Counted from the stretch's first letter, positions 8,871 to 19,094 are shown. The stretch is DNA of 64,000 nucleotides from Candidatus Acetothermia bacterium (GCA_024653345.1 JANLFV010000006.1:17061-81060); one strand, 5' to 3'. Notes: generated by a model from the letters alone, not told the origin. Numbers and translations: made by a program.

Positions 8871-9355
8871 CCTAGGATCTCCTCCAGCTTCTTATCCCGG
8901 AGTCGGGCGACCTCCTCCGGCGTGCGGAGCTGCTGCAGGGCCGCGAGCGTCGCCCGCGCCAGGGTGAGGGGATTGGTCGAGCCGAGGGACTTGGTGAGAA
9001 TATCCTGAATCCCGGCGAGCCGGCAGATCGTCCCCACCGTCGTCCCGGCGATGATCCCCGTCCCCTTGTAGGCCGGCTTGAGGATGACCTTGGCCGCCTT
9101 GAACTTCCCCTCGACCTCGTGGGGGATCGTCCCCTCCTTCAGGGGGATCGAGAGCATGTTCCGCTGGGCATCCCTGATCCCCTGCTGGATCGCGCGCGGG
9201 ATCTCGCGGGTGTTCCCCTTCCCGATCCCGACACGGCCCGCGCCGTCGCCGACGACGACCGTGATGCGGAAGCTCAGGTTCTTCCCGCCCTTGGTCACCT
9301 TGGCTACGCGCCGGATGTCGATGACCTCGTTCTGCAGCTCCAGAGTCTCTTTCAC
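8867..9355 (-). CDS. rpsE: 30S ribosomal protein S5
   Basis: Decoding-fidelity and helicase-related 30S protein of 162 residues. The S5 double-stranded RNA-binding motif is seen in [16 protein letters not shown] and [15 protein letters not shown], followed by [24 protein letters not shown]. Four-base overlaps with both rplR and rplO point to translational coupling. Confidence 0.97.
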   Translation of the reverse strand: MKETLELQNEVIDIRRVAKVTKGGKNLSFRITVVVGDGAGRVGIGKGNTREIPRAIQQGIRDAQRNMLSIPLKEGTIPHEVEGKFKAAKVILKPAYKGTGIIAGTTVGTICRLAGIQDILTKSLGSTNPLTLARATLAALQQLRTPEEVARLRDKKLEEILG

Positions 9356-9711
9356 AACTTCAATCCTCCCTCTCGCGCCGCATCAGCCAAGGCCCGCACT
9401 CGCCCGTGATAGGGGTAGCCCCCGCGGTCGAAGACCACGGACTCGATCCCCCGCGCGCGGGCCCGCGCGGCGATCAACCTTCCCACGGCCTTGGCCGACT
9501 CGATGTTGCAGCCACGCGCGCCGTTGAGCTGCGGATCGAGGGTCGAGGCCGCGGCCAGGGTCCGCCCGGTCGTGTCGTCGATCACCTGGGCATAGATATG
9601 GCGGAGGCTCTTGTAGACGCAGAGTCGGGGCCGCTCGGCGGTCCCCCAGATCTTCTTCCGCACGCGGCGGTGGCGGCGCTGGCGCGCTTGCTCTCTTGTC
9701 AACCTGGCCAT
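9352..9711 (-). CDS. rplR: 50S ribosomal protein L18
   Basis: 5S rRNA-binding protein of 119 residues. [34 protein letters not shown] and the C-terminal [26 protein letters not shown] match the family. It is placed between rplF and rpsE. Confidence 0.97.
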   Translation of the reverse strand: MARLTREQARQRRHRRVRKKIWGTAERPRLCVYKSLRHIYAQVIDDTTGRTLAAASTLDPQLNGARGCNIESAKAVGRLIAARARARGIESVVFDRGGYPYHGRVRALADAAREGGLKL

Positions 9712-9713
9712 GG

Positions 9714-10268
9714 CTAAGCTTGGGCAGCCTTTCTCCCGAGCTTCCCTTCCTTCCGCACGACCTGCTCGTCCTTATACCTGATCCCCTTCCCCTGGTAGGG
9801 CTCGGGCTTCCGGAAGGCCCGGATCTTGGCCGCGACCTGGCCGAGCAGCTGCTTGTCCGGGCTGGAGAGGACGATCTGGTCCTGGGCCGGGAGCTCGACC
9901 AGCACGCCCTCGGGGACCTCGTAGCGGACGGGATGGGAGAAGCCGACCTCTAGCTCCAGTGTCCGGCCGGCCAGACGGGCGCGGAACCCCAGGCCCTTGA
10001 GGATCAGGGTCTTGCTGTAGGGCTCGGCCACGCCGCGGACCATGTTCGCGATCAACGAGCGGTAGAGCCCGTGCCGGGCGCGAAACTCCGGCGAGTCGCC
10101 CTTCCGCTCGACCGCGATCTGGCCGTCGCGCAGCTCAACGGAGACCTTGTCCGGCTCGTAGCGCTGCTCCAGCCGGCCGTGCTTCCCGGCCACGATCACC
10201 CGATCGGGGGTGACCTCGACCTTCACGCCCTCTGGAATAGGTATCGGCCTCTTCCCGATTCTCGACAT
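9714..10268 (-). CDS. rplF: 50S ribosomal protein L6
   Basis: Two-domain rRNA-binding protein of 184 residues near the factor-binding centre. It starts [17 protein letters not shown] and has the C-terminal-domain signature [12 protein letters not shown]. It follows rpsH by 6 bp. Confidence 0.98.
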   Translation of the reverse strand: MSRIGKRPIPIPEGVKVEVTPDRVIVAGKHGRLEQRYEPDKVSVELRDGQIAVERKGDSPEFRARHGLYRSLIANMVRGVAEPYSKTLILKGLGFRARLAGRTLELEVGFSHPVRYEVPEGVLVELPAQDQIVLSSPDKQLLGQVAAKIRAFRKPEPYQGKGIRYKDEQVVRKEGKLGRKAAQA

Positions 10269-10274
10269 TCTCGC

Positions 10275-10670
10275 TCACCAGACCTTGCAGAGCGGCTCCC
10301 CGCCGATCCCCCGCTTGCGAGCCTCCCGGTCGGCCATGATCCCCTGAGAAGTGGAGAGGATGACGATCCCCAATCCGGCGCGGACAGGGGGAATCTCGGC
10401 CTGGCCGAGGTAGACCCTGCGGGAGGGCTTGCTCATCCGCTCCAAGCCGGTGATCACCCGCTCCTTACCCCGCTTCCCCTTATACTTGAGGGAGATGACC
10501 AGGCTCCGCTTCACACCGTCCGTCTCGACCTTGTAGCCGCCGATGTAGCCCTCCTCCTTCAAGACCCGCGCCAGCTCCTCCTTCAGCTGGGAGGAGGGGA
10601 GGCGGACTTGGGCCTGGAAGCGCTCGTTCGCATTCCTAATCCGCGTCAGCATGTCCGCTATCGGGTCCAT
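10275..10670 (-). CDS. rpsH: 30S ribosomal protein S8
   Basis: Central-domain 16S rRNA-binding protein and usual translational repressor of the spc operon. It has DPIADMLTRIRNAN at the N-terminus and the signature GLGIVILSTSQGIMADREAR near the C-terminus. ATG at 10670 is preferred; a GTG one codon upstream overlaps the rpsN stop. Confidence 0.97.
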   Translation of the reverse strand: MDPIADMLTRIRNANERFQAQVRLPSSQLKEELARVLKEEGYIGGYKVETDGVKRSLVISLKYKGKRGKERVITGLERMSKPSRRVYLGQAEIPPVRAGLGIVILSTSQGIMADREARKRGIGGEPLCKVW

Positions 10671-10673
10671 CAC

Positions 10674-10859
10674 TCACCAGCTCGCCTTCTTCACCCCGGG
10701 GATCCGCCCGCGGTGGGCCAACTCGCGGAAGCAGAGCCGACAGATGCCGTAGTCCCGGATGTATGCTCCGGGCCGACCGCAGAGGCGGCAGCGATTGTGC
10801 TTGCGCACCGCGAACTTCGGCTCCCGCTGTGCCTTGAGGATCAACGATTTCTTGGCCAT
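10674..10859 (-). CDS. rpsN: 30S ribosomal protein S14, zinc (type Z) form
   Basis: A 61-residue S14 with the CRLC and CRLCFRE pairs that bind zinc, ending in [12 protein letters not shown]. The short four-Cys type is common in Gram-positives, Thermus and many deep lineages. It lies between rplE and rpsH with 1-3 bp gaps. Confidence 0.97.
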   Translation of the reverse strand: MAKKSLILKAQREPKFAVRKHNRCRLCGRPGAYIRDYGICRLCFRELAHRGRIPGVKKASW

Positions 10860-10860
10860 C

Positions 10861-11394
10861 TCAGTCCTTGAACGGCAGCCCCAGGTGCTTCAGGAGGTAG
10901 TAGCCCTCCCGGTCGCTCCGGGCCGTCGTAACGATGATAATGTCCATCCCCTGGATCTTCTCAATCTCGTCATACTTGATCTCGGGGAAGACGAGCTGCT
11001 CGTCCAGCCCGAGGCTGTAGTTCCCCCGCCCGTCGAAGGAGGCCGAGGAGAGGCCGCGGAAGTCGCGGGTCTTGGGGAGGACGAGGTTGAACAGCTTCTC
11101 CAAGAAGACATAGGCCCGGACCCCGCGGAGGATCACCATGCACCCGACCGGCTTCCCCTTGGTGATCTTGAAGTCGGAGATCGAGCGCTTGGCCCGCGTG
11201 ATCACCGGCCGCTGGCCCGTGATCAGAGAGAGGTCCCGGACCACCCCCTCGAGGACCTTGGGGTTGTCCGTCTCCGAGACCCCGCAGTTGATCACGACCT
11301 TCTCGATCCGCGGGACCTGCATCACATTCTTGTAGCCCAACTCCTTCATCAGCTGGGGAACGATCTCCTCCTTGAACCGCTCGTGGAGCATCAT
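10861..11394 (-). CDS. rplE: 50S ribosomal protein L5
   Basis: 5S rRNA-binding protein contacting the P-site tRNA; 177 residues from ATG 11394. Signatures are [32 protein letters not shown] and RDFRGLS, with a conserved DIIIVTTA near the C-terminus. The start overlaps the rplX stop (ATGATG over TGA) and has GGGAGG 8 nt upstream; longer in-frame starts add non-family sequence. Confidence 0.97.
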   Translation of the reverse strand: MMLHERFKEEIVPQLMKELGYKNVMQVPRIEKVVINCGVSETDNPKVLEGVVRDLSLITGQRPVITRAKRSISDFKITKGKPVGCMVILRGVRAYVFLEKLFNLVLPKTRDFRGLSSASFDGRGNYSLGLDEQLVFPEIKYDEIEKIQGMDIIIVTTARSDREGYYLLKHLGLPFKD

Positions 11395-11705
11395 GGGAAT
11401 GTCCTCCCGCACTGCTTGCACTTCCTCAGTTTCTCCCCTTCCGGGGAGAGGGCGAACCCGACCCGCGTGGGGGTATCGCACTCAGGGCAGATGAGCAGGA
11501 CATTCGAGAGGTGGATCTTCCCCTCCTGCTCGATGATTCCGCCCTCGCGCTGCCGCGCGGTCGGGCGCTGGTGGCGCTTCACCATGTGGACGCCCTTCAC
11601 CATGATTCTATCCTCTGCCGGGAAGACCCGCAAGACCTCGCCCACCTTGCCGCGGTCCCGCCCGGCAATCACCTTCACCAAGTCGCCCTTGCGCACCTTT
11701 CTCAT
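11391..11705 (-). CDS. rplX: 50S ribosomal protein L24
   Basis: Assembly-initiator protein of 104 residues. The KOW motif lies in [22 protein letters not shown]. The C-terminus has a CPEC...CKQCG zinc-ribbon pair, present in only some L24 proteins. Four-base overlaps on both sides. Confidence 0.97.
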   Translation of the reverse strand: MRKVRKGDLVKVIAGRDRGKVGEVLRVFPAEDRIMVKGVHMVKRHQRPTARQREGGIIEQEGKIHLSNVLLICPECDTPTRVGFALSPEGEKLRKCKQCGRTFP

Positions 11706-12070
11706 AAGACCTCCGAGGCGAGGGAGATGATCCGAAGCATCCCCTTCTGGCGGAGCTCGCGGGCTACCGGCCCGAAGACCCGCGTCCCGATCGGCTCCAG
11801 CTGCTCGTTGACGAGCACGATCGCGTTATCGTCGAACCTGATGTAGCTCCCATCCTCGCGGCGGAACTGGTCGTGAGCCCGGACGATCACTCCCCGGACG
11901 ACCTTCCCCTTCTCCAGCTCGCTGGTGGGAAGGCGCTTCTGGATCGAGCCGACCACGATGTCCCCGATCTTGCCCCCCTTGGCCCGGCCGCGCTTCAGGA
12001 TCGCGATGCACCGGACCTCGCGGGCCCCGGAGTTGTCCGCGACCTTGAGGATCGTCCGCTGCTGGATCAT
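11702..12070 (-). CDS. rplN: 50S ribosomal protein L14
   Basis: Intersubunit-bridge protein with the standard 122 residues. It opens [19 protein letters not shown] and contains the family signature around [15 protein letters not shown] and [10 protein letters not shown]. Coupled by 4-bp overlaps to rpsQ and rplX. Confidence 0.98.
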   Translation of the reverse strand: MIQQRTILKVADNSGAREVRCIAILKRGRAKGGKIGDIVVGSIQKRLPTSELEKGKVVRGVIVRAHDQFRREDGSYIRFDDNAIVLVNEQLEPIGTRVFGPVARELRQKGMLRIISLASEVL

Positions 12071-12357
12071 GCCGATGAACCTCGCTCCAGGATCTCCACG
12101 AGCCGCCAGCGCTTGAGCCGGCTCAAGGGGCGGGTCTCCCTGATCCGCACCAGGTCGCCCTCCTTGGCCTCGCGGCGCTCATCGTGGGCGTAGAACTTCG
12201 ACCGCTTCCAGATGAACTTCCGATACAAGGGATGCTGGACGCGCCGCTCCACGAGGACGGTGATGGTCTTGTCCATCTTCGCGCTCACGACGCGGCCGAC
12301 CTGCTCCTTGCGGGATCGCTCCCGGCGGACTGCTTCCGCAGCCCCTTCAGGCACCAT
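12067..12357 (-). CDS. rpsQ: 30S ribosomal protein S17
   Basis: OB-fold 16S-binding protein of 96 residues. Core motifs are [25 protein letters not shown] and [23 protein letters not shown]. About 18 extra N-terminal residues precede the core. Its start overlaps rpmC by 11 bp. Confidence 0.96.
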   Translation of the reverse strand: MVPEGAAEAVRRERSRKEQVGRVVSAKMDKTITVLVERRVQHPLYRKFIWKRSKFYAHDERREAKEGDLVRIRETRPLSRLKRWRLVEILERGSSA

Positions 12358-12565
12358 GCTCTTCCTCCCTCTGCCGCGCCAGCTCCCGCTCGCGGATGAT
12401 CGTCTTGATCCGGGCGATATCGCGCCTCGTCTCGGTGAGCGCAGCCGTGTTGTCCTGCTTCTTCATCGCCACCTGAAAGCGGAGATTGAGGAGCTTCCGC
12501 TTCAGCTCCTTCTCCTTCTCCCACAGCTCCTCCAGGGTCAGCTCGCGCAGGGCCTCGCTCTTCAT
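12347..12565 (-). CDS. rpmC: 50S ribosomal protein L29
   Basis: Helical protein at the peptide exit tunnel, 72 residues: [18 protein letters not shown], then [16 protein letters not shown] and [17 protein letters not shown] 12565 coincides with the last base of the rplP stop; longer in-frame starts have no family support. Confidence 0.96.
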   Translation of the reverse strand: MKSEALRELTLEELWEKEKELKRKLLNLRFQVAMKKQDNTAALTETRRDIARIKTIIRERELARQREEEHGA

Positions 12566-12996
12566 TATTCTTCGCCTCCCAGGGTGAGCCGGCGACGGAG
12601 GCGGGTCTTGATCGGGAGCTTGTGGTCGACCATCTCCGCAACCTCCTTCGCCCTCCGCTCGTCGACCCCCGCGAGCTCGAACATCACTCGGCCCGGGAGG
12701 ACGACGGCGACCCAATCCTCCGGGTTCCCCTTCCCGCCGCCCATCCGCGTCTCCGCCGGGGTCTTCATCACCGGCTTATCGGGGAAGATCCGGATCCAGA
12801 GCTTCCCTCCCCGGCCGAGTTGGCGGATCATCGCTGTCCGGCAGGCCTCGATCTGGTGGGCGGTGATCCAGGCCGGCTCGAGGGCCTGGATCCCCCAGTC
12901 CCCGAACGCGACCGAGGAGCCGCTGATCGCCTTTCCTGTCCGTCGCCCGCGCCGGTCCTTCCGGAACTTCCGGCGGTTAGGAAACAGGAGCGGCAT
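12565..12996 (-). CDS. rplP: 50S ribosomal protein L16
   Basis: A-site-proximal protein of 143 residues. It starts [19 protein letters not shown] and shows [42 protein letters not shown] and [15 protein letters not shown] 12996 has GGAGG 8 nt upstream; the GTG codons just before it are too close. It overlaps rpsC by 20 bp. Confidence 0.97.
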   Translation of the reverse strand: MPLLFPNRRKFRKDRRGRRTGKAISGSSVAFGDWGIQALEPAWITAHQIEACRTAMIRQLGRGGKLWIRIFPDKPVMKTPAETRMGGGKGNPEDWVAVVLPGRVMFELAGVDERRAKEVAEMVDHKLPIKTRLRRRLTLGGEE

Positions 12997-13654
12997 CAGC
13001 ACCACCTCCGCTTGCGGGGGTCGGGACCGGCTGGGCTACGCCACGGTAGAGCCAGACCTTGATCCCGATCGGGCCGTATTTCGTCTGGGCCTCGGTAAAC
13101 CCGTAATCGATGTCGGCCCGGATCGTCTGGAGGGGAACGCGTCCGGCCATCTGCTCGACCCGGCGGGCGATCTCCGCCCCACCGAGTCGGCCAGAGCACT
13201 TGATCTTGATCCCCTGCGCCCCGTTGCTCATCACTCGCTCGATGATCTCCTTCATCGCCCGGACCGGGGGGGTCCGGTTCTCGATGCGGAAGGCGACATC
13301 GCGGGCCACGAGCTTGGCCTCCAGATCAGGGTTGTCAATCTCCTTGATCGCGATGCGCACCCGCCGACCGGTCATCTTCTCCAGCAACGCCTGGAGGTTA
13401 TTGATCTCCTGGCCGCCGCGACCGATGATGATCCCCGGGCGGGCCGTCCGGATCATGAGCGAGATCCGATCCTCGGTCGGCCGCTCGATGCTCACCTCGG
13501 CGACCCCAGCCCCCTGATACTGCTTCTCGATCAGCTTCCGGATCTGCTCGTCCTCCCACAGATACTCGGGGGCCTTCTTCTCGCTGAACCAGCTCGACTG
13601 CCAGCGCTTGTTGATCCCCAGCCTGAACCCGATCGGATGAGTCTTCTGGCCCAT
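12977..13654 (-). CDS. rpsC: 30S ribosomal protein S3
   Basis: mRNA-entry and helicase-associated protein of 225 residues. It begins [14 protein letters not shown]; the KH domain has [13 protein letters not shown], and the C-terminal domain has [19 protein letters not shown] and [28 protein letters not shown]. It ends in a short Ala/Gly/Pro tail overlapping rplP. Confidence 0.98.
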   Translation of the reverse strand: MGQKTHPIGFRLGINKRWQSSWFSEKKAPEYLWEDEQIRKLIEKQYQGAGVAEVSIERPTEDRISLMIRTARPGIIIGRGGQEINNLQALLEKMTGRRVRIAIKEIDNPDLEAKLVARDVAFRIENRTPPVRAMKEIIERVMSNGAQGIKIKCSGRLGGAEIARRVEQMAGRVPLQTIRADIDYGFTEAQTKYGPIGIKVWLYRGVAQPVPTPASGGGADAAPVS

Positions 13655-14001
13655 CAGTCCCCCTCCTCGTCGGAGAGCACCACGGTGATATGGCTCGTCC
13701 GGCGGCGAATCATATCGGCCCGCCCGCGCGCACGGGGCTCGACCCGCTTGAGCGAGGGGCCCTCATCGACATAGGCCGCCTTGACGACGAGCTTGTCCAC
13801 ATCCATCTCATGATTGTTCTCGGCATTGGCGATCGCCGACTCCAGGGTCTTCAGGACGAACCGGGCAGCCTTCTTCTTCGAGAGGCGGACGATCTGCAGA
13901 GCGGCGTTCACATCCTTGTTCCTGATCTGGTCGATCACCAGCCGCGCCTTGTGCGGCGAGATCCGGACCATCTTGGAGACCGCCCTCGTTTCCATGTTCA
14001 T
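13654..14001 (-). CDS. rplV: 50S ribosomal protein L22
   Basis: Exit-tunnel protein with its extended hairpin: [43 protein letters not shown] and the tip/loop segment [27 protein letters not shown] 14001 overlaps the rpsS stop; ATG 13995 is an alternative. The stop overlaps the rpsC start by one base. Confidence 0.96.
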   Translation of the reverse strand: MNMETRAVSKMVRISPHKARLVIDQIRNKDVNAALQIVRLSKKKAARFVLKTLESAIANAENNHEMDVDKLVVKAAYVDEGPSLKRVEPRARGRADMIRRRTSHITVVLSDEEGD

Positions 14002-14285
14002 CACTTCGCCGCCGGGGCCTTCTTCTTCTTCACGCCCCCGTGCTGGCGAAAGGTCCGCGTCGGGGCGAACTCCCCCAGCCGGTGGCCGACCATGTTCTCG
14101 GTGATGTAGACGGGGACATGGACCCTGCCGTTGTGGACCTTGATCGTCAGGCCGACCATCTCGGGGATGACCATCGAGGCCCGGGACCAGGTCTTGATCT
14201 CCTGGATCTGGCCCTGCTTGAGCCGCTCGATCTTCTCCAAGAGGTGGGGCGCGACGAATGGCCCCTTCTTCAGCGACCGCGCCAT
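14001..14285 (-). CDS. rpsS: 30S ribosomal protein S19
   Basis: Head protein of 94 residues: [41 protein letters not shown] and [23 protein letters not shown] 14285 follows a GGAGG and overlaps the rplB stop by one base; the TTG just upstream is unlikely. Confidence 0.97.
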   Translation of the reverse strand: MARSLKKGPFVAPHLLEKIERLKQGQIQEIKTWSRASMVIPEMVGLTIKVHNGRVHVPVYITENMVGHRLGEFAPTRTFRQHGGVKKKKAPAAK

Positions 14286-15124
14286 CAAGTCCTCCTCTCC
14301 TCCCGCGCCCGGCGGACGATCAGCTTATCGCTCGGCTTGTGCTTCTTCCGCGTCCGCGGGCCGTGGGCCAGCTTCCCCGTCGACGAGACCGGCTGGCGCC
14401 CGACGCGATGGCGCCCCTCGCCCCCGCCGTGGGGGTGGTCCACAGGGTTCATCGCCACGCCCCTCACATGGGGCCGCCGCCCGAGGCGCCGGACCCGGCC
14501 CGCCTGGCCGTGCTTCACATTCTTGTGGTCGATATTGCTCAGCTGCCCGATCGTCGCCATGCACTCGCCCGCGAAGAGCCGCATCTCACCCGACGGGAGA
14601 CGGAGCCTCACCGTCCCGTCCTCAATCCCCATCACCTGGGCCGCCGTCCCCGCCGCGCGGGCGACCTTGCTCCCGCCGCCCGGCCGGAGCTCGACCCCGT
14701 GGACGAAGGTTCCCAGCGGGATCTTCCGGAGCGGGAGGGCGTTACCCACCTTCGGCTCAGCGTTCTCTCCCGCCTCGACTGTCTCCCCGATCTCCAGCTT
14801 GAGGGGGGCGAGGATGTAGCGCTTCTCCCCGTCTGCATAGTGGAGGAGGGTGATCCAGGCTGAGCGGTTGGGATCATACTCACGCGAGACGACCTTCGCG
14901 GGGATCCCGACCTTGTCCCTGTGGAAGTCGATCAGCCGATAGAACCGCTTGTTCCCCCCGCCGCGGTGGCGGACCGTGACCTTCCCCTGGTTGTTCCGCC
15001 CGCCCTCCTTGCGGAGCGGGACGAGGAGGCTCTCCTCCGGCTCGTCGGTCGTCAGCTCCGAATAGTCCGGCCACTCCGCATGGCGGAGTCCGGGGGACGT
15101 CGGCTTGAACCTCTTCAGCGCCAT
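14285..15124 (-). CDS. rplB: 50S ribosomal protein L2
   Basis: Peptidyl-transferase-centre protein of 279 residues. It carries [20 protein letters not shown], an N-terminal-domain segment HNVELRPG-like [16 protein letters not shown], and the C-terminal [19 protein letters not shown], which includes the essential His region. Standard position between rplW and rpsS. Confidence 0.98.
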   Translation of the reverse strand: MALKRFKPTSPGLRHAEWPDYSELTTDEPEESLLVPLRKEGGRNNQGKVTVRHRGGGNKRFYRLIDFHRDKVGIPAKVVSREYDPNRSAWITLLHYADGEKRYILAPLKLEIGETVEAGENAEPKVGNALPLRKIPLGTFVHGVELRPGGGSKVARAAGTAAQVMGIEDGTVRLRLPSGEMRLFAGECMATIGQLSNIDHKNVKHGQAGRVRRLGRRPHVRGVAMNPVDHPHGGGEGRHRVGRQPVSSTGKLAHGPRTRKKHKPSDKLIVRRAREERRT

Positions 15125-15145
15125 CTAGCTCATCCTCGCAAAGCC

Positions 15146-15430
15146 TTACTGGTAGATATCAATCCTGTTCCCCTCAGCCAGGCGGACGACGGCCTTCTTC
15201 CAGCGGGGCGTCCGCCCCCGCTGGTAGAACCGTTGCTTCCGGGGCTTCCCCGGCATGTTCATCGTCCGCACGGCCACCACGCGAACCTTGAAGATCTCCT
15301 CCACGGCTTGCTTGATCTGCGACTTGCTGGCCTCCGGGTGGACTTTGAAAGTATACATGTTGTCCTCCTGGAGGCGCCAGCTCTCCTCACTCACCAAGGG
15401 AGCGACCAGAATATCCTCGAGGTGCTCCAT
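15146..15430 (-). CDS. rplW: 50S ribosomal protein L23
   Basis: Exit-site protein that docks trigger factor and SRP; 94 residues. YTFKVHPEASKSQIKQAVEEIFKV and VVAVRTMNMPGKPRKQRF fit the family. It abuts rplD by a one-base overlap and precedes rplB by 21 bp. Confidence 0.97.
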   Translation of the reverse strand: MEHLEDILVAPLVSEESWRLQEDNMYTFKVHPEASKSQIKQAVEEIFKVRVVAVRTMNMPGKPRKQRFYQRGRTPRWKKAVVRLAEGNRIDIYQ

Positions 15431-16071
15431 CAGCAGAGCCTCGCTTTCAGCTCGTTGAGGGCCCCTTGGGTCATCAGGAGGCCCTCGTATTTTAGCAGGT
15501 CATAGACATTCGCTCCACTGGCGGGGAGGCACTTGACCCAGGGGATATTGCTGAACGACTTCCGGACAGCAAGCGTGTCCTCCTCAGCGGAGATGAGGAT
15601 CAGCACCTTCCCCTCCGCCCCGTGGTCATAACCGAGCCCCTCGAGGAGCCGGAGGGCCTCCTTAGTCTTGGGCTGAGCGAAAGCCAACTCCTCCAGGAGC
15701 GCGAGGCGCTTCTCATTGTGCTTGGCGGTGAGGGCCATGCGCAAGCTCTTCCGGCGCATCTTCTTCGGGAGGGCGAAGGAATACTCCCGCGGCCGCGGGC
15801 CGAAGGTCACGCCACCGCCGCGCCAGATCGGTGAGCGGCGGGAGCCGTGGCGCGCCCGGCCGGTGTGCTTCTGGCGCCAGGGCTTCCTCCCTCCGCCGCG
15901 GACCTCGCCGCGGGTCTTCGTCGAGGCCGTCCCCCGCCGGCGGTTCACCAGCGAATACTGGACTGCGCGGTGGAGCAGGTCGAGATCGACCTCCTCCTCG
16001 AGCAGGCAGGAGGGGAACTCGACCTCCCCGGCCTCGGCCCCGTCACTCTTGTAGAGCTTAACCTTCTCCAT
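15430..16071 (-). CDS. rplD: 50S ribosomal protein L4
   Basis: Exit-tunnel protein of 213 residues. The tunnel loop is seen in STKTRGEVRGGGRKPWRQKHTGRARHGSRRSPIWRGGG (residues ~50-87), followed by FGPRPREYSFALPKKMRRKSLRMAL. L4 autoregulates the S10 operon in some bacteria; no leader of that kind was seen here. It overlaps rplC by 14 bp. Confidence 0.97.
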   Translation of the reverse strand: MEKVKLYKSDGAEAGEVEFPSCLLEEEVDLDLLHRAVQYSLVNRRRGTASTKTRGEVRGGGRKPWRQKHTGRARHGSRRSPIWRGGGVTFGPRPREYSFALPKKMRRKSLRMALTAKHNEKRLALLEELAFAQPKTKEALRLLEGLGYDHGAEGKVLILISAEEDTLAVRKSFSNIPWVKCLPASGANVYDLLKYEGLLMTQGALNELKARLC

Positions 16072-16693
16072 GGGCCTTCCTCAGCTCGAGGACCCCTCCC
16101 TTCGCCCCGGGGACCGCGCCCCGAACGACGATGAGGCGTCGCTCGGGATCGACCTTCAGCACCTTGATCCCCTTGATGGTGATCCGCTCATTCCCGGTCC
16201 TACCGGCCATCCTCTGCCCCTTGAAGACTCGCCCCGTCCCGCGGATCGTCCCGATCGAGCCAGGCCGGCGGCGGAAGTTCGAGCCGTGGGACTTCGGCCC
16301 CCCGGCGAACCCGTGGCGCTTCATCACCCCTTGAAAGCCCTTCCCGCGCGAGCGGCCGCTCACCACGATCTCCTCCCCCGCCGCGAACAGCTCGACTCCC
16401 AACTCCTGCCCCGGCTTGAACTGCTCGGGATCTGGGACCCGGAACTCCCTGAGGACCCGGCGGGGGGCGACCTCGGCCCGCTTGAAGTGGCCGGCGAGCG
16501 GCTTGGTCAGGCGGCTCTCCTTCTGCTCCCCCCAGCCGAGCTGGATCGCGTTGTAGCCGTCCCGCTCGGCGCGCTTCACCTGCACGACGACCGAGGGGGA
16601 AGCCTCGATCACCGTGGCCGCGAGGGCCCGTCCCTCCTCGTCGAAGAACTGGATCATCCCCAGCTTCCGGCCCAGGATCCCCAGCGCGCTCAT
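16058..16693 (-). CDS. rplC: 50S ribosomal protein L3
   Basis: Early-assembly protein of 211 residues: LGRKLGMIQFFDEEGRALAATVIE, then GRSRGKGFQGVMKRHGFAGGPKSHGS and RRPGSIGT, the region containing the methylated Gln in other bacteria. ATG overlaps the rpsJ stop by 4 bp. Confidence 0.98.
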   Translation of the reverse strand: MSALGILGRKLGMIQFFDEEGRALAATVIEASPSVVVQVKRAERDGYNAIQLGWGEQKESRLTKPLAGHFKRAEVAPRRVLREFRVPDPEQFKPGQELGVELFAAGEEIVVSGRSRGKGFQGVMKRHGFAGGPKSHGSNFRRRPGSIGTIRGTGRVFKGQRMAGRTGNERITIKGIKVLKVDPERRLIVVRGAVPGAKGGVLELRKAHGEG

Positions 16694-16998
16694 AGCTTGA
16701 CCTCGATATCGATCCCCGTCGGCAGCTCGATGTCCATGAGCGAGTTGATCGTCTCCGAGGTCGGCTCGCGGATGTCGAGCAGCCGCTTATGGATCCGGCG
16801 CTCGAAGTGCTCCATCGACTTCTTGTTCACATGGGGTGAGCGCAAGACGGTGTAGCGTCTGGTCTCGCTGGGGAGGGGGATCGGGCCGGAGATCTTGGCC
16901 CGCGACTCGAGGGCCGTCTTGATGATCCGCCTTATCGCCTCGTCCACCAGCTCGTGGTCGTAGCCCTTGACTCTGATCCTGATCTTTTCCCGTGCCAT
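16690..16998 (-). CDS. rpsJ: 30S ribosomal protein S10
   Basis: Also known as NusE, the antitermination factor; 102 residues. IRVKGYDHELVDEAIRRII, GPIPLPSETRRYTVLRSPHVNKKSMEHFE and PTGIDIEVKL are diagnostic. It begins 2 bp after the fusA stop, so the str and S10 operons are joined without tuf. Confidence 0.98.
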   Translation of the reverse strand: MAREKIRIRVKGYDHELVDEAIRRIIKTALESRAKISGPIPLPSETRRYTVLRSPHVNKKSMEHFERRIHKRLLDIREPTSETINSLMDIELPTGIDIEVKL

Positions 16999-17000
16999 CG

Positions 17001-19094
17001 TTATCGCCCCCTCAGAATCTCCTCTTTTCTCGCCGGCGGGACGGGCTCGTAGCGGGCGAACTTCAGGGAGTAGACCGCCCGCCCCTGGGTGAGGGAGCGG
17101 AGGCGCGTGGCATATCCGAAGGTCTCCGCCAGCGGGACCTCGGCCCGCAAGATCTGGGTGGAGTTGCGGCTCTCGATCGCCTTGACCTCGCCCCGGCGGA
17201 CCTTGACATCATCGACCACCTCGCCCAAATACTCGTTGGGGGAGATGATCTCCACCTCCATGATCGGCTCGAGCAGCGTCGCCCCGCCCCGGCGGAGCGC
17301 GGCGTGGAGCGCCCGCGCCCCGGCGGTCTTGAAGGCCAGGTCGCTCGAGTCGACCGGGTGGAAGGAGCCCCCGACGAGGGTGGCCTTGATGTCGATCACC
17401 GGGTAGCCGGCGAGCGGGCCGCTCTGCATCGCCTCCTCGATCCCCTGCCGGACGGAGGGGATGAACTCCTGGGGGATCAGGCCGCCCTTGATCTTCTCCT
17501 CGAAGATGAATCCCTGGCCCCGCTCGAGCGGGGCGAACTTGATGATCACATGGGCATACTGCCCTCGCCCGCCGGTCTGCTTCACGAACCGCTCCTCGAT
17601 CTCCACCGGCTCGAGGAGCGTCTCCTTGTAGGCGACCTCCGGTCGGCCGACATGGGCCGCGACCTTGAACTCCCGCGTGAGCCGATGGATGAGGATCTCG
17701 AGGTGGAGCTCGCCCATCCCGGAGATGATCGTCTGGTTCGTCTCAGCGTCCACGCGGAACTTGAAGGTCGGGTCCTCCGCCGCCAGCTTGTGGAGGGCCT
17801 CGGTCAGCCGCTTCTCCTCCGACTCCATTTGGGGCTCGATCGCGGCGGAGAGGACCGGCTCGGGGAACTCGATCTTCTCCAAGATGATCGGGTCGTCGGG
17901 GTCGCAGAGGGTCTCGCCGGTGGTCAACTCCCGCGGCCCGACCACGGCCACGATGTCCCCGGCCACGGCGGACTCGATCTCGGTCCGATCGTTCGCGTGC
18001 ATGTGGAAGATCCGGGAGATCCGCTCCTTCAAGCCCCGGGTGGAGTTGAGGAGGGCCTTTCCCCGCTCGAGCCGCCCGGAGTAGACCCGCAAGAAGACGA
18101 GCCGCCCCGTGTATTCGTCGGTCACGACTTTGAAGGCCAGGGCGGCCAGCGGCTCGTTCGGGTCGGCGTGGCGGACCTTCTCCCCTTGGCGACGGTCGCC
18201 ATTCTGCCCCTCCCACCAGATCCCGCGAACCGGCGGGACATCGAGGGGCGAGGGGAGATAGGCGACGATCGCGTCCAGGAGCGGCTGAATCCCGACGTTC
18301 TTCAGCGAGGCCCCCCCTAAGACGGGGACATAGCCGTGGCCGAGGGTGGCCTGCCGGATGAGCAGGCGGAGCCGCTCCTCCCCGAACTCCCGATTCTCCA
18401 GAAAGTCCATCAGTGCCCCCTCATCGACCTCCGCCAGCCGCTCGAGGAGAGCCTCCCGGAATGCGCGGGCCTCCGCTTCCATCTCCTTGGGAATGGGAAG
18501 GTATTCATACCGCTCACCCTGGCTCGCCTCGTCCCAACGGATGAGCTTCATCTTCACCAGATCGATCATGCCCCCCAGGTCTGGCCCGCTTCCGTAGGGG
18601 ATCTGGAGAGGGAGAGGAACAGCGGAGAGGCGCTCGCGGATCATCTCCATCGTCTGAGTGAATTGGGCCCCGACGCGGTCGAGCTTGTTGATGAACGCTA
18701 ACCTGGGAACCCTATACTTATCGGCCTGGCGCCAGACCTTCTCCGACTGGGACTCGACCATGTCCACCCCGGAGAAGATGACGATCGCCCCGTCGAGCAC
18801 TCGGAGGGAGCGCTCGACCTCCGCGGTGAAGTCCACATGGCCGGGGGTGTCGATGATGTTGATCCGGTGATCTCGCCAGAAGCAGGTCGTGGCGGCCGAG
18901 GTGATGGTAATCCCCCGCTGGCGCTCCTCCTCCATCCAGTCCATCTCGGTCGTCCCCTCGTCCACATTCCCCAGCTTGTGGGTCCGCCCGGTGAAATAGA
19001 GGATCCGCTCGGTGGTCGTCGTCTTCCCCGCGTCGATATGGGCGACGAACCCGATGTTCCTGACCCTCTCAATGCGATAGTTTCCCTCTTCCAT
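17001..19094 (-). CDS. fusA: Elongation factor G
   Basis: Translocation GTPase, 697 residues, full length. G1 AHIDAGKTTTTERI (~residues 17-30), G2-region RGITITSAATT, G3 DTPGHVDFT, G4 NKLDRVG. Domain IV carries YKETLLEPVEIEERFVKQTGGRGQYAHV and the tip region after it. It lies between rpsG and rpsJ; tuf, which commonly follows, is absent. Confidence 0.98.
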   Translation of the reverse strand: MEEGNYRIERVRNIGFVAHIDAGKTTTTERILYFTGRTHKLGNVDEGTTEMDWMEEERQRGITITSAATTCFWRDHRINIIDTPGHVDFTAEVERSLRVLDGAIVIFSGVDMVESQSEKVWRQADKYRVPRLAFINKLDRVGAQFTQTMEMIRERLSAVPLPLQIPYGSGPDLGGMIDLVKMKLIRWDEASQGERYEYLPIPKEMEAEARAFREALLERLAEVDEGALMDFLENREFGEERLRLLIRQATLGHGYVPVLGGASLKNVGIQPLLDAIVAYLPSPLDVPPVRGIWWEGQNGDRRQGEKVRHADPNEPLAALAFKVVTDEYTGRLVFLRVYSGRLERGKALLNSTRGLKERISRIFHMHANDRTEIESAVAGDIVAVVGPRELTTGETLCDPDDPIILEKIEFPEPVLSAAIEPQMESEEKRLTEALHKLAAEDPTFKFRVDAETNQTIISGMGELHLEILIHRLTREFKVAAHVGRPEVAYKETLLEPVEIEERFVKQTGGRGQYAHVIIKFAPLERGQGFIFEEKIKGGLIPQEFIPSVRQGIEEAMQSGPLAGYPVIDIKATLVGGSFHPVDSSDLAFKTAGARALHAALRRGGATLLEPIMEVEIISPNEYLGEVVDDVKVRRGEVKAIESRNSTQILRAEVPLAETFGYATRLRSLTQGRAVYSLKFARYEPVPPARKEEILRGR

